Source: Sedimenticola hydrogenitrophicus (GTDB taxonomy: Bacteria > Pseudomonadota > Gammaproteobacteria > Chromatiales > Chromatiaceae). Taken from it: a stretch of DNA of 64,000 bases. The DNA lies in NCBI RefSeq assembly GCF_029017505.1, contig NZ_JAQGEI010000003.1, positions 62,001 through 126,000 of the forward strand. Reading direction: 5' to 3'. A program made the translations under genes and the position numbers. Of this stretch, positions 54,919 through 63,012 are shown one piece after another. Positions within the stretch are counted from its first letter, which is position 1; each line of letters starts with the position of its first letter. Below the pieces are notes generated by a model. That model did no database searches. It saw nothing but the letters and a program-made list of their open reading frames with translations, and was not told where the DNA came from.

Positions 54919-55266
54919 ATGAAATATAAAGGTAGCTGTCACTGTGGTCAGATTGCCTTCGAAGCAGAGGGCGAAATTAACGAGGTCATGGAATGCAACT
55001 GCTCCATCTGTTCTCGCAAGGGTTCTCGTATGTGGTTTGTCCCCAGAGATAAATTGCGCTTGCTTACCCCTGATGAAAACCTGGCCACTTACATGTTCGG
55101 CGAACATACTATCAGGCATCATTTCTGCGCCGAGTGTGGCATTCACCCTTTCGGTGAGGCTACTGATCCATCCGGAAACAGGATGGCAGCAATCAATGTC
55201 CGCTGCCTTGAAGATTTTGATTTTACGTCGTTGCCAGTGAAGCATTTCGATGGCCGTTCGCTATAA
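54919..55266 (+). CDS. GFA-family zinc protein, second copy
   Basis: A 115-residue Gfa/CENP-V-like protein. Zinc ligands are in GSCHCGQIAFEA, NCSICSRKGS and HHFCAECGIHPFGEA. It is shorter than the one at 45374 and of a different subgroup (glycine-rich GIHPF ending). The activity is not established for this group. A strong hairpin with attC-like features follows. Confidence 0.9.
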   Translation: MKYKGSCHCGQIAFEAEGEINEVMECNCSICSRKGSRMWFVPRDKLRLLTPDENLATYMFGEHTIRHHFCAECGIHPFGEATDPSGNRMAAINVRCLEDFDFTSLPVKHFDGRSL

Positions 55267-55276
55267 TCATCACTAC

Positions 55277-55345
55277 GCCCAACAAGGCCATCAGCCGACC
55301 CGAGAACGCATAATGTTTTCGGGTCGGCTGATGGCAAGCATTAGC
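55277..55345. repeat. Strong hairpin with partial attC-like layout
   Basis: A 21-bp stem (55287-55307 with 55315-55335, one G-T pair) with loop GCATAAT. GCCCAAC at 55277 fits the inverse core site RYYYAAC of integron attC sites, but the opposite end reads ATTAGCG rather than GTTRRRY. It could be a terminator or a decayed cassette recombination site. Confidence 0.6.
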
Positions 55346-55366
55346 GTATTTACGGGCTGATTCGGA

Positions 55367-55918
55367 ATGATACAAAGCGACACAAAATCTCAGTTCAAAG
55401 CAAAACTGCTTCGTCCGGCCAAGTTGGGCAGCGATATTCCGTGGGCTTTTGTAATTCTGCCCAAGAGCGCGAGCGCAAAGCTTCCTAGACGAGGAAGGAC
55501 GACAGTAGAGGGTACCATCAACGCTCATGGCTTCCGGGCTATGCTTGAGCCGGATGGTCAATTGAGTCATTGGTTGAGGGTAAACAAGGCGCTACTCGAA
55601 ACCGCAGGTGCGAACATCGGCGACATAGTCACGTTTGAGATCATGTCAGTGGAGCAAGAACCAGAACCTGAGATACCCTCTGACCTACACGAAGCCCTGG
55701 CGGCTGCTCCCGAGGCCCGGGCCGTTTGGGACGATACAACCACCATCGCACGCCTGGACTGGATACATTGGATTACTTCAGCCAAGCAGTCCAAGACTCG
55801 GGCGAAGCGGATTAGTAATGCTTGTGACATGCTTGCCTCCGGAAAACGACGGGTTTGCTGTTTTGATCAATCTGGCTACTACAGTAAATCCTTCAGCGCG
55901 CCTAAAGCGGCAGATTAG
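55367..55918 (+). CDS. DUF1905/YdeI-OmdA-like protein
   Basis: A 183-residue protein. About residues 5-95 form a DUF1905 domain (WAFVILPKSASAKLPRRGRT and VEGTINAHGFRAMLEPDG). About residues 105-172 form a YdeI/OmdA-like domain (LHEALAAAPEARAVWDDTTT, then ARLDWIHWITSAKQSKTR). Such proteins are linked to osmotic or antibiotic-peptide stress, with no firm activity. The tail after residue 165 is unusual. It stands alone after the hairpin. Confidence 0.82.
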   Translation: MIQSDTKSQFKAKLLRPAKLGSDIPWAFVILPKSASAKLPRRGRTTVEGTINAHGFRAMLEPDGQLSHWLRVNKALLETAGANIGDIVTFEIMSVEQEPEPEIPSDLHEALAAAPEARAVWDDTTTIARLDWIHWITSAKQSKTRAKRISNACDMLASGKRRVCCFDQSGYYSKSFSAPKAAD

Positions 55919-56124
55919 GTTAATCTGTATTTATGTTTGATATGCGCCTGGCAATGCAAGCCAAGGCGACGGCTTTTTCGTTCCGGCCACACCTCAACAC
56001 ATCATTCAGCGGGATGGACAGGGCGCCCGCGGTTTAATTGATGACTGTAAGCCGGCGATCACAGACAAGGTGTGATCGCCGGACGATTACAGTAAGAAAG
56101 ATGAACTGTCAGTTCATCGTTATA

Positions 56125-56823
56125 TCAGAACCAGATCCGAAGACCGGCCATGATCTGTACATCGCTGGAATCTTCACCGCCAGCCTTGGCAAAATCAGCT
56201 GTCTGGCCAAACTTCCTGGCCCAATTCACACCGATATAGGGGGCGAACTCGCGCCGCACCTCATAGCGCAACCGTAACCCCAACTCCATATCAGAGAGAC
56301 CAGAGCCAATACCCAGTTGTGCATCGTCCTCGCTGAATGCATTGACCTCTATCTCGGGCGATAGAATCCATTTCTGCGTAAGCAGATATTCATACTCGGC
56401 GTTCAGGCGCACATTCACTTGTCCCGATTCACCAATAAACAGACCGGCGTCCACTTCGAACTGGTAGGGAGACAGTCCTTTGAATCCGAGCGCCAAATAG
56501 TCACGTGTCGGCTTTGGCTTGATGTCGTGCCGCCATCCGGCCTGAAAATCCCAGAACGGTGCAATGGCACGGCTATAAAGAAACTGTACCTCTGCTTCTT
56601 CGGTATTTCCGTTGACCCGCTCCACATCCGTTTTGATCCAGAACTTATCGAGGTCATAGCCGATCCAGGCATCCGCATCCAGTACCAAGGCATTGGATCC
56701 GCTGGTGTTTCTGAGTTCCAGTTTGTCGATCATCACCTTGTAAAGCAGTGGATCATCCGCCCCGCCGGCCATCGCCGTTGAAGGGAGACCGACAAACATC
56801 ATTACCGCAATTATGTTTTTCAT
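56125..56823 (-). CDS. copB: Copper resistance outer-membrane protein CopB
   Basis: A 232-residue beta-barrel protein with a Sec signal (AVMMFVGLPSTAMA). The CopB/PcoB domain shows LDADAWIGYDLDKFWIKTDV and IAPFWDFQAGWRHDIKPKP, ending with the aromatic IMAGLRIWF of outer-membrane proteins. It lacks the long Met-rich N-terminal region of Pseudomonas CopB, so copper binding may rest on CopA. The start at 56823 has GAGGGAG upstream, ten bases after copA. Confidence 0.92.
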   Translation of the reverse strand: MKNIIAVMMFVGLPSTAMAGGADDPLLYKVMIDKLELRNTSGSNALVLDADAWIGYDLDKFWIKTDVERVNGNTEEAEVQFLYSRAIAPFWDFQAGWRHDIKPKPTRDYLALGFKGLSPYQFEVDAGLFIGESGQVNVRLNAEYEYLLTQKWILSPEIEVNAFSEDDAQLGIGSGLSDMELGLRLRYEVRREFAPYIGVNWARKFGQTADFAKAGGEDSSDVQIMAGLRIWF

Positions 56824-56833
56824 TTTTACTCCC

Positions 56834-58819
56834 TCAACTGACGATGACGGTGCGGAACATGCCCAGCATGTGATAAAGAAGGTGACAGTGGTAAGCCCAG
56901 CCGCCTTCCGCATCAACGGTCACGCGATAGCTAATACGTGCCCCGGGTTGCACAATTACCGTATGTTTACGGGGCAGATAGTTGTTATCCCCCGTTTCCA
57001 GATCACTCCACATGCCATGCAGATGCATCGGATGATTCATCATGGTGTCATTCACAAACGTGATACGAATACGCTCTCCAAGCCTCCAGCGCAGTGGTTC
57101 GGCATCGCTGTGCTTCACCCCATTGATGGACCACATATAGCGGCCCATGTTGCCCGTCAGGTGAAGTTCCAGCTCGCGATCCGGATCCCGATGATCATAC
57201 GTGGTGCGCAAGTTGCGCAGATCGGAATAAGTTAAAACACGCCGCCCATTATTACGCAGACCGACGCCGGGATCATCGAGACGGTACTGTGGATCCTCCG
57301 ATCGCATATCGACTTGGGGGCCATACTCGGTTGGGGCATGATTCACGGGGCCTGCTGTGAAATCGGAGGGGTTGGATTTAAGTGTTTTAATCTCCATGCG
57401 TCCATCCGCCATCATCTGGTGCTGGTCTTGCCCCATACCGGACATCATGTTGCCACCGGACATATCGTGTTGGCTGTGATCCATTCCGGGCATCATTCCT
57501 CCAGCCGGCATTTGCTGCTCTTCGTTTTTCATCCCGGGCATCATTTGCCCGCTACCCATCTGATGCTGGCTGTGATCCATGCCGGGCATCACCGTTCCCG
57601 AAGGCATCTGATGCTGACCTCCATTCATGCTGCCCATATCATGACCAGAGCCACCCATCATATTCATGCCCATGTCACCATGTTCCAGATTGGGCACAGG
57701 GTCGATCTCAGGGACAGCGGCTGTCAGCGCGATATCCGGTGTCAGGGTTCCCCGGGCAAATCCCGAACGGGCGATATCCTGGGCAAATATGGTGTAGGCC
57801 TGGTCATCCTTTGGCTCCACAATCACGTCATAGGTTTCTGCCACACCCATGCGGAATTCATCGACAGTGACAGGCTCGATGTTTTGTCCATCTGCCGCGA
57901 CTACCGTCATCTTCAAGCCGGGAATGCGCACATCGAAAAAAGTCATGGCCGATCCGTTGATAAAGCGGAGTCGTACCTTCTCACCTTTCCTGAACAGTCC
58001 TGTCCAGCCGTCAGCCGGCGTCTGGCCGTTGGTCAGAAAGGTATAGGTTTGACCCGTCACATCGGAAAAGTCACGCTGACTCATGCGCATCTGGCTCCAC
58101 ATCTTGCGATCGTTCCAGGTGGCCGTCAGTCCCTTCTCCTTGAGGTCCTCCATCAGCTCTTGGTGAGTACGCTCATTGAAGTTGTAGTAGTGGCTAAGCT
58201 TCTTCAGTTTTGCGTATACATCCGTTGGATCTTCATCCGTCCAGTCGGATAACATCACCACATAGTCACGGTCATAGGTGAATGGATCGGGGTCTCTTGG
58301 ATCGATGATGATAGGACCATAGAGCCCTGTCTGTTCCTGAAAACCGGAGTGACTGTGGTACCAGTAGGTGCCACTTTGGGTGACCGGGAATTGGTAGGTG
58401 AAGGTCTCACCCGGTTTTATGCCGGTAAAACCATTGGCAATGCCGGGTACGCCATCCATTGCACTGGGCAGAATGATGCCGTGCCAATGGATGGAACTGG
58501 TCTCTGGCAACAGATTGGTCACTCTCAAAGTCACGATATCGCCTTCACGCCAACGCAAAGTTGGCGCCGGCAGTGAACCATTGACCGTTGTGCCGATTCG
58601 GGGTGTACCGGTAAAGTTGACGGCCTGTTGGCCAATGGTCAAATTGAAATCCGTGCCACGCAGGGTTTGCGGTCCTTGTTGTTTCAAGGCGGCGGCCAGT
58701 ACGGAACCGGACCCCAATCCCATGCCGGCGAAGGCACCTCCCATAGCCAATCCCTGTACAAATCGGCGACGCGTCAGCATGACGCTCCCCTTATATTTGG
58801 GGCGATTATTATCATTCAT
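56834..58819 (-). CDS. copA: Copper resistance multicopper oxidase CopA
   Basis: A 661-residue Tat-exported (TRRRFVQGLAMGG) periplasmic multicopper oxidase of the PcoA/CopA family. Copper-site motifs are SSIHWHGIILP, YWYHSHSGFQ, NHPMHLHGMW and AYHCHLLYHMLGMF. Between cupredoxin domains 2 and 3 lies a Met/His-rich region (about residues 385-470) with repeats like MPGMDHSQHQM. It oxidises Cu(I) and binds copper. The in-frame ATG at 58778 (MLTRRRF) is an alternative start with GGGAGCG upstream. It is the first of copA-copB. Confidence 0.95.
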   Translation of the reverse strand: MNDNNRPKYKGSVMLTRRRFVQGLAMGGAFAGMGLGSGSVLAAALKQQGPQTLRGTDFNLTIGQQAVNFTGTPRIGTTVNGSLPAPTLRWREGDIVTLRVTNLLPETSSIHWHGIILPSAMDGVPGIANGFTGIKPGETFTYQFPVTQSGTYWYHSHSGFQEQTGLYGPIIIDPRDPDPFTYDRDYVVMLSDWTDEDPTDVYAKLKKLSHYYNFNERTHQELMEDLKEKGLTATWNDRKMWSQMRMSQRDFSDVTGQTYTFLTNGQTPADGWTGLFRKGEKVRLRFINGSAMTFFDVRIPGLKMTVVAADGQNIEPVTVDEFRMGVAETYDVIVEPKDDQAYTIFAQDIARSGFARGTLTPDIALTAAVPEIDPVPNLEHGDMGMNMMGGSGHDMGSMNGGQHQMPSGTVMPGMDHSQHQMGSGQMMPGMKNEEQQMPAGGMMPGMDHSQHDMSGGNMMSGMGQDQHQMMADGRMEIKTLKSNPSDFTAGPVNHAPTEYGPQVDMRSEDPQYRLDDPGVGLRNNGRRVLTYSDLRNLRTTYDHRDPDRELELHLTGNMGRYMWSINGVKHSDAEPLRWRLGERIRITFVNDTMMNHPMHLHGMWSDLETGDNNYLPRKHTVIVQPGARISYRVTVDAEGGWAYHCHLLYHMLGMFRTVIVS

Positions 58820-58930
58820 GAAATATATTTCCTCTACGAGTCAGTGGCATACACAACGCCGCTGACAAATAATCAACCAATTAGTCGCATCAGGTAATCC
58901 CTGATAATTCGGTAATCACGGGTAGGGAAA

Positions 58931-59302
58931 TCAGGACTTGGGCGGTCGAAAAAGAGAGGCCGCAGGAGGGCTTGCAAAGTGTCCGCTTACTTGGAGCAGT
59001 AAGGGTTTTGAAGTGTAGATTGTAGAAAAGATTGGTGTCTGAGTCAGTACCAGTGCGCAAGCGGCACAATGACCAGATAAACAACTCGTATTCGTACTGC
59101 CTGTGTCGGTATCGAATGGGCCGGAATCCTGGAATGGCTGGCGATCTTCAATACCATTGTCGCCCTGCATAGCCACGGGATGATGCGCATGCCCCATTGG
59201 TTGAGCCCATGAAGTTAATTTTGCCACTGCGCCCTGCACCGGGGATAGGCCCAGTAACAGTGTCAACAGAGTGACCAGCAGTTTTTTAGAAAGAGAGTGC
59301 AT
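58931..59302 (-). CDS. Small exported Cys/His protein near copAB
   Basis: A 123-residue protein with a signal peptide (LLVTLLTLLLGLSPVQGAVA), a His/Met stretch QPMGHAHHPVAMQ and a cysteine cluster NTSCLSGHCAACALVL. It is about 110 bp upstream of copA on the same strand. The pattern resembles small periplasmic metal proteins of copper operons (DUF2946-like); the assignment is tentative. The likely start is the ATG at 59302. Confidence 0.6.
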   Translation of the reverse strand: MHSLSKKLLVTLLTLLLGLSPVQGAVAKLTSWAQPMGHAHHPVAMQGDNGIEDRQPFQDSGPFDTDTGSTNTSCLSGHCAACALVLTQTPIFSTIYTSKPLLLQVSGHFASPPAASLFRPPKS

Positions 59303-59494
59303 ACGGGACAATGGTACGATTCATAATTCTTGTTCCATGGTGTCTGTTTGGTCGTGTGCAGTAGAAATAGTTCAACCTTCACATAAGCTTTCATCAAGAA
59401 TTAGATTTTGTCTATAAAAATTGCCCAAGATCTGCCTGCCACAGGATGGCGCAGGATCTGGCGTTCAATCCGTGCGGCCGGAGTGGGGGTTCAA
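59303..59494. other. Upstream region of the copper genes and start of cbpM-repeat copy 3
   Basis: AT-rich on the left, with no gene; the copper operon promoter probably lies here. From about 59443 it matches the 3' end of cbpA (GGCGTTCAATCC and GGGGGT). Confidence 0.6.
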
Positions 59495-59647
59495 ATGAAA
59501 CGGGAAGAGGAGATTCTGACCGGCCTGCTGCTGGATGACGAGTGCCTGCTGACCCTGGGCGAGCTAAGTCGCGCCTGCCGGGTACATGCCGAGTGGATCG
59601 GCGAGCTGGTGGAACAGGGTATTATAGAGCCGCTCCAACAGGTGTAG
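59495..59647 (+). pseudogene. cbpM: Truncated cbpM copy
   Basis: Fifty codons nearly identical to the CbpM N-terminus (KREEEILTGLLLDDECLLTL, then SRACRVHAEWIGELVEQGII) that end in LQQV and TAG. The C-terminal helix is absent. The sequence just upstream copies the end of cbpA, so this is a duplicated segment and not an independent gene. Confidence 0.88.
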
Positions 59648-59906
59648 CCGCCCCCCTACCGACCTGCAATCATCAACCCGGGACCATAGGGCGGGCCGTG
59701 CCCGCCGACGGCGCCCACGGGGCGCCCTATGTCTGGCTGTGGGGTGGCCGCGTAGCCTGGATGTAGTCGCCATTCCCGCCACCGAATAGACCGCATGGGC
59801 CTATGGCGGCGGAATCCGGGGGCTCGACAGAAGGCCGCCCCGGATTCCGCCCGTCGCGGGTCCTGCGCCCATCAGGCTTCCCGGGAGTGGGCTCCATCCA
59901 GGCTAC
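59648..59906 (+). repeat. cbpM downstream repeat, copy 3
   Basis: Contains GGGCGGGCCGTGCCCGCC, GGCGCCCACGGGGCGCCCTA, TGGATGTAGTCGCCATTCCC, GGATTCCGCCCGTCGCGGG and GGGCTCCATCCAGGCTAC in the order of copy 1. It ends ten bases before the dctM stop. Confidence 0.88.
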
Positions 59907-59915
59907 CTACGGCCA

Positions 59916-61235
59916 TCATCCAAGCAATCGCGGCAGCAGCAGCGTGATCGATGGGAACAGGATCAGGATCACCACCCGCACGATATCGGAGATCAGGAAC
60001 GGCATCACCCCCTTGAAGCTCTCGATCATCGGCACCTCCCTGGCCATCTTGTTGATGATGAAGACGTTCATCCCCACCGGCGGGGTGATCAGTCCCACCT
60101 CGACCACGATCAGGGCGATGATGCCGAACCAGACCTTGAGATCCTCCGGGCCCATGGCGAAATCCAGCCCCATCAGGATCGGCCAGAAGATCGGGATGGT
60201 GAGCAGGATCATGGAGAGCGAGTCCATGACGCAGCCGAAGATCAGGTAGAGCACCAGCATGGTGGCCAGCACCAGGTAGGGGGAGAGGGTGCTCTCGCCG
60301 ATCAGGCGGGCCGCCTCCGCCGGCATCTGGGTGAGTGCCAGGAAGGCGTTGAAGAGATCGGCGCCGAATACAATCAGAAAGATCATGCCGGTGGCGGTGG
60401 CGGTGCCCAGCAGACACTCGCGCAGGCCGTCCCAGCGCAGCCGACCATGAAAAAATGCCAGTACGCCGGTGGCCACGGCGCCTACGGCGGCCCCCTCGGT
60501 GGGGGTGAAGGCACCAGCGTAGATGCCGCCGATCACCACCAGGAAGATGGTGGCCACCGCCCAGATATCACCCAGACTGGCGAACTTCTCCGACCAGCTG
60601 CTGGCCTCGCCGGCGGGACCGGCCTGCGGATTCAGCCGCACATAGATCGAGATGACGATCAGGTAACCCAGGGCGGCGAGAAAGCCGGGGATGAAGGCGG
60701 CCTGGAACATGGTGGCGATATTGCCTTCGGTGAGGATGGCGTAGATCACCAGGATGACCGACGGCGGGATCAGGATCCCCAGGGTGCCGCCGGCCGCCAG
60801 CGCCCCGGTGGCCAGAGCGCCGGAATAGCCGTGGCGCTTCAGCTCCGGCAGGGCCACCTGGCCGATGGTGGCGGCGGTGGCCAGGGACGAGCCACAGATG
60901 GCGCCGAAGCCGGCACAGCCGCCGATGGCCGCCATGGCGATACCGCCGCGGCGATGTCCTATCCAGACGCTGGCGGTGCGGAACAGGGCGCGGCTGAGCC
61001 CCGCCTTGCTGGCGAACTGGCCCATCAGCAGAAACAGCGGCACCACGGAGAGGTCGTAGGTGGTGAAGCGCCAGTAGGCGGCGGTCTTCAGATAGTTGAT
61101 CAGGGGGTCCCATCCGGAGAGGTAGACATAGCCGATCATGCCCACCAGCAGCATGGCGACCCCGATGGAGAGTCGCAGTGCAATCAGCAGTAACAGAACG
61201 GCGAACATCAGGGATCCGATTGTGATACCACTCAT
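59916..61235 (-). CDS. dctM: TRAP transporter large permease DctM
   Basis: A 439-residue membrane protein with about twelve helices. Family segments include GMIGYVYLSGWDPLINYL, the GGCAGFGAICGSSLATAATI region and LAAGGTLGILIPPSVILVIY. It forms the sodium-driven channel of a tripartite ATP-independent transporter. Its start overlaps the dctQ stop by four bases. It is the last gene of the dctPQM operon. Confidence 0.95.
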   Translation of the reverse strand: MSGITIGSLMFAVLLLLIALRLSIGVAMLLVGMIGYVYLSGWDPLINYLKTAAYWRFTTYDLSVVPLFLLMGQFASKAGLSRALFRTASVWIGHRRGGIAMAAIGGCAGFGAICGSSLATAATIGQVALPELKRHGYSGALATGALAAGGTLGILIPPSVILVIYAILTEGNIATMFQAAFIPGFLAALGYLIVISIYVRLNPQAGPAGEASSWSEKFASLGDIWAVATIFLVVIGGIYAGAFTPTEGAAVGAVATGVLAFFHGRLRWDGLRECLLGTATATGMIFLIVFGADLFNAFLALTQMPAEAARLIGESTLSPYLVLATMLVLYLIFGCVMDSLSMILLTIPIFWPILMGLDFAMGPEDLKVWFGIIALIVVEVGLITPPVGMNVFIINKMAREVPMIESFKGVMPFLISDIVRVVILILFPSITLLLPRLLG

Positions 61236-61747
61236 GGCGTTCGGTTACTCCATTGGCGGGCACAGGTATAGAAACAGGTCAGGGTCAGCAGGGCGAGGGA
61301 GGCAACGATGGGAATAAAACCCCACCAGCGCGAGAGACCCAGGATCATGGTCTGCTCGCCATAGCGGTACATGTCATAGCCGCCCAGGGCGAGCCGCCAG
61401 GTCAGCAGCGCGGCGATCAGCCCGAACACCAGACTACCGATACTGTCCATGCGGCCGCGGGTGCGCGGGTGGATGTGCAGGGTGAAGAAATCCACCACCA
61501 CATTGCCGTTGTGTAGCTGGCAATAGGGCAGGAAGGCGAACACCGCGATGGCGCAACCGATCTCCACCAGCTCGAAATCCCCGGGGACCGGCAGGCTGAA
61601 CAGGTAACGGCCGACAATGCTGGCCACCGTCATCAGCGCCAGGCCCAGCAGGACCAGTCCGCCGCCGGTGGCAAACAGGTTACACAGGGTGTGCAGAATC
61701 CGGCCCGGGAACCCGGGCCGGATCGTGTCGGCGGATGCTGAACTCAT
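61232..61747 (-). CDS. dctQ: TRAP transporter small permease DctQ
   Basis: A 171-residue protein with four helices, with SLPVPGDFELVEIGCAIAVF and NVVVDFFTLHIHPRTR typical of DctQ. It links the binding protein to DctM. ATGA overlaps at both ends (61744 and 61232) show translational coupling within the operon. Confidence 0.93.
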   Translation of the reverse strand: MSSASADTIRPGFPGRILHTLCNLFATGGGLVLLGLALMTVASIVGRYLFSLPVPGDFELVEIGCAIAVFAFLPYCQLHNGNVVVDFFTLHIHPRTRGRMDSIGSLVFGLIAALLTWRLALGGYDMYRYGEQTMILGLSRWWGFIPIVASLALLTLTCFYTCARQWSNRTP

Positions 61748-62802
61748 TTTTGCGCTTGTTTCGGTTCTTCCCGGCTGTACTTGCCGACCAGTGCCCTGGC
61801 GTCATCGTACATCTGTTGGCCGTTCAGGCCGCGCTCGTCCATCGCCTTGATCCAGTTGTCCACCACCGGCCGGGTGGCGATCTTCCACCGCTCCAGCTCC
61901 TCGCCCTCGATGGTATTGAACTGGTTGCCGTTTTTTCGCGCCGCTTCCCGACCCGGGTTGTCGGCCTGGTCCCAGGCGGCGCCGATCTGCTGGGCCAGCG
62001 CCAGGCCGGAGTTGTTGTCGATCACCTGCTTCAGGTCATCCGGCAGGCTGTCGTACTTCTGCTTGTTCATGGCGAACAGGAACATCGCGGTATAGATGCC
62101 CCGGCCTCCACCAATCTCGGTGTGGAACTTGACCAGTTGATGCACCTTCAAAGGCAGGGTCACCTCGTAGGGCAACATGGCGCCGTCCACCACGCCCTTG
62201 GAGAGGGCCTGGGGAACCGCCGGCACAGGCATGCCCACCGGGGTGGCGCCGACCACGTTCAGCGCCTCGTTGATGGTGCGGGTGGGGGCGCGGACCTTGG
62301 TGTTCTGCAGATCGGCCAGGGTCTTGATCGGCTTGTCACGCATGTGGAACTGACCGGGGGCGTGGGTATGGATCAGGATCGGGTGCACATCCTGGTACTC
62401 CTCCCGCATGTATTTTTCGTAGAACTCCCAGGCCGCCTGGCTAGTCGCCTCGGCACTGCCGGCAACGAAGGGCAGCTCAAACACCTCGGTCAGCGGGAAG
62501 CGGCCGCGGGTATAGCCGGGCACGGTCCAGACGATATCCGCGACCCCGTCGCGCACCTGGTCGAACAGTTGCGGGGGCTTGCCGCCCAGTTGCATGGCCG
62601 GGTAGATCTTGATATCGATCCGCCCGTTGGACTCCTTCATCACCTTGTCGGCCCAGGGCTGGATGAACTGGCTGTGGGCGGTGGATGGCGGTGGCAGGAA
62701 GTGGTGGATCTTGAGTTCCACCTCCGCGGCCATGGCCGAGGCCGCCGATAGCGACAGGGTCATGAGCAGTGACTTCCACAGGGTGCTGGTGTGCATTTTC
62801 AT
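61744..62802 (-). CDS. dctP: TRAP transporter solute-binding protein DctP
   Basis: A 352-residue periplasmic protein with a signal peptide (LLMTLSLSAASAMAAEV) and the DctP fold. KIYPAMQLGGKPPQLFDQVR and KVRAPTRTINEALNVVGATP contain the conserved Arg that binds a carboxylate. The ligand is an organic acid; the neighbouring aryl-CoA ligase suggests an aromatic acid, which is an inference. Confidence 0.93.
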   Translation of the reverse strand: MKMHTSTLWKSLLMTLSLSAASAMAAEVELKIHHFLPPPSTAHSQFIQPWADKVMKESNGRIDIKIYPAMQLGGKPPQLFDQVRDGVADIVWTVPGYTRGRFPLTEVFELPFVAGSAEATSQAAWEFYEKYMREEYQDVHPILIHTHAPGQFHMRDKPIKTLADLQNTKVRAPTRTINEALNVVGATPVGMPVPAVPQALSKGVVDGAMLPYEVTLPLKVHQLVKFHTEIGGGRGIYTAMFLFAMNKQKYDSLPDDLKQVIDNNSGLALAQQIGAAWDQADNPGREAARKNGNQFNTIEGEELERWKIATRPVVDNWIKAMDERGLNGQQMYDDARALVGKYSREEPKQAQK

Positions 62803-62825
62803 CGATCTCCTCCTGATTTAAGGGC

Positions 62826-62977
62826 CGCGGAAAAAATAAATTATCCCATCTCGCTTCGCTCTCGGTCTGCTCACGGCGTTGTGCAAAGGGTTACATAGGC
62901 CCGCTATGCGCCCCTTTGCACGCCTTGTGAGCAAACCGATAGCTGTGCGATCTTGGAACAATTTATTCCTACCGCGA
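62826..62977. repeat. Long imperfect palindrome (about 150 bp), MITE-like
   Basis: CGCGGAAAAAATAAATTATC on the left pairs loosely with GAACAATTTATTCCTACCGC on the right. CGGTCTGCTCACGGCGT pairs with a GCCTTGTGAGCAAACCG block, and TGCAAAGGG with CCCCTTTGCA. It lies between dctP and the aryl-CoA ligase gene. Confidence 0.8.
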
Positions 62978-63012
62978 CCCAAATTATCCGGCCGGATGTG
63001 GCTGATCGCCGT

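Noticed and set aside
55277-55345. Functional integron attC site
   Set aside because: The GTTRRRY core is absent on the right side and no integrase gene is in the window. Reported only as attC-like.
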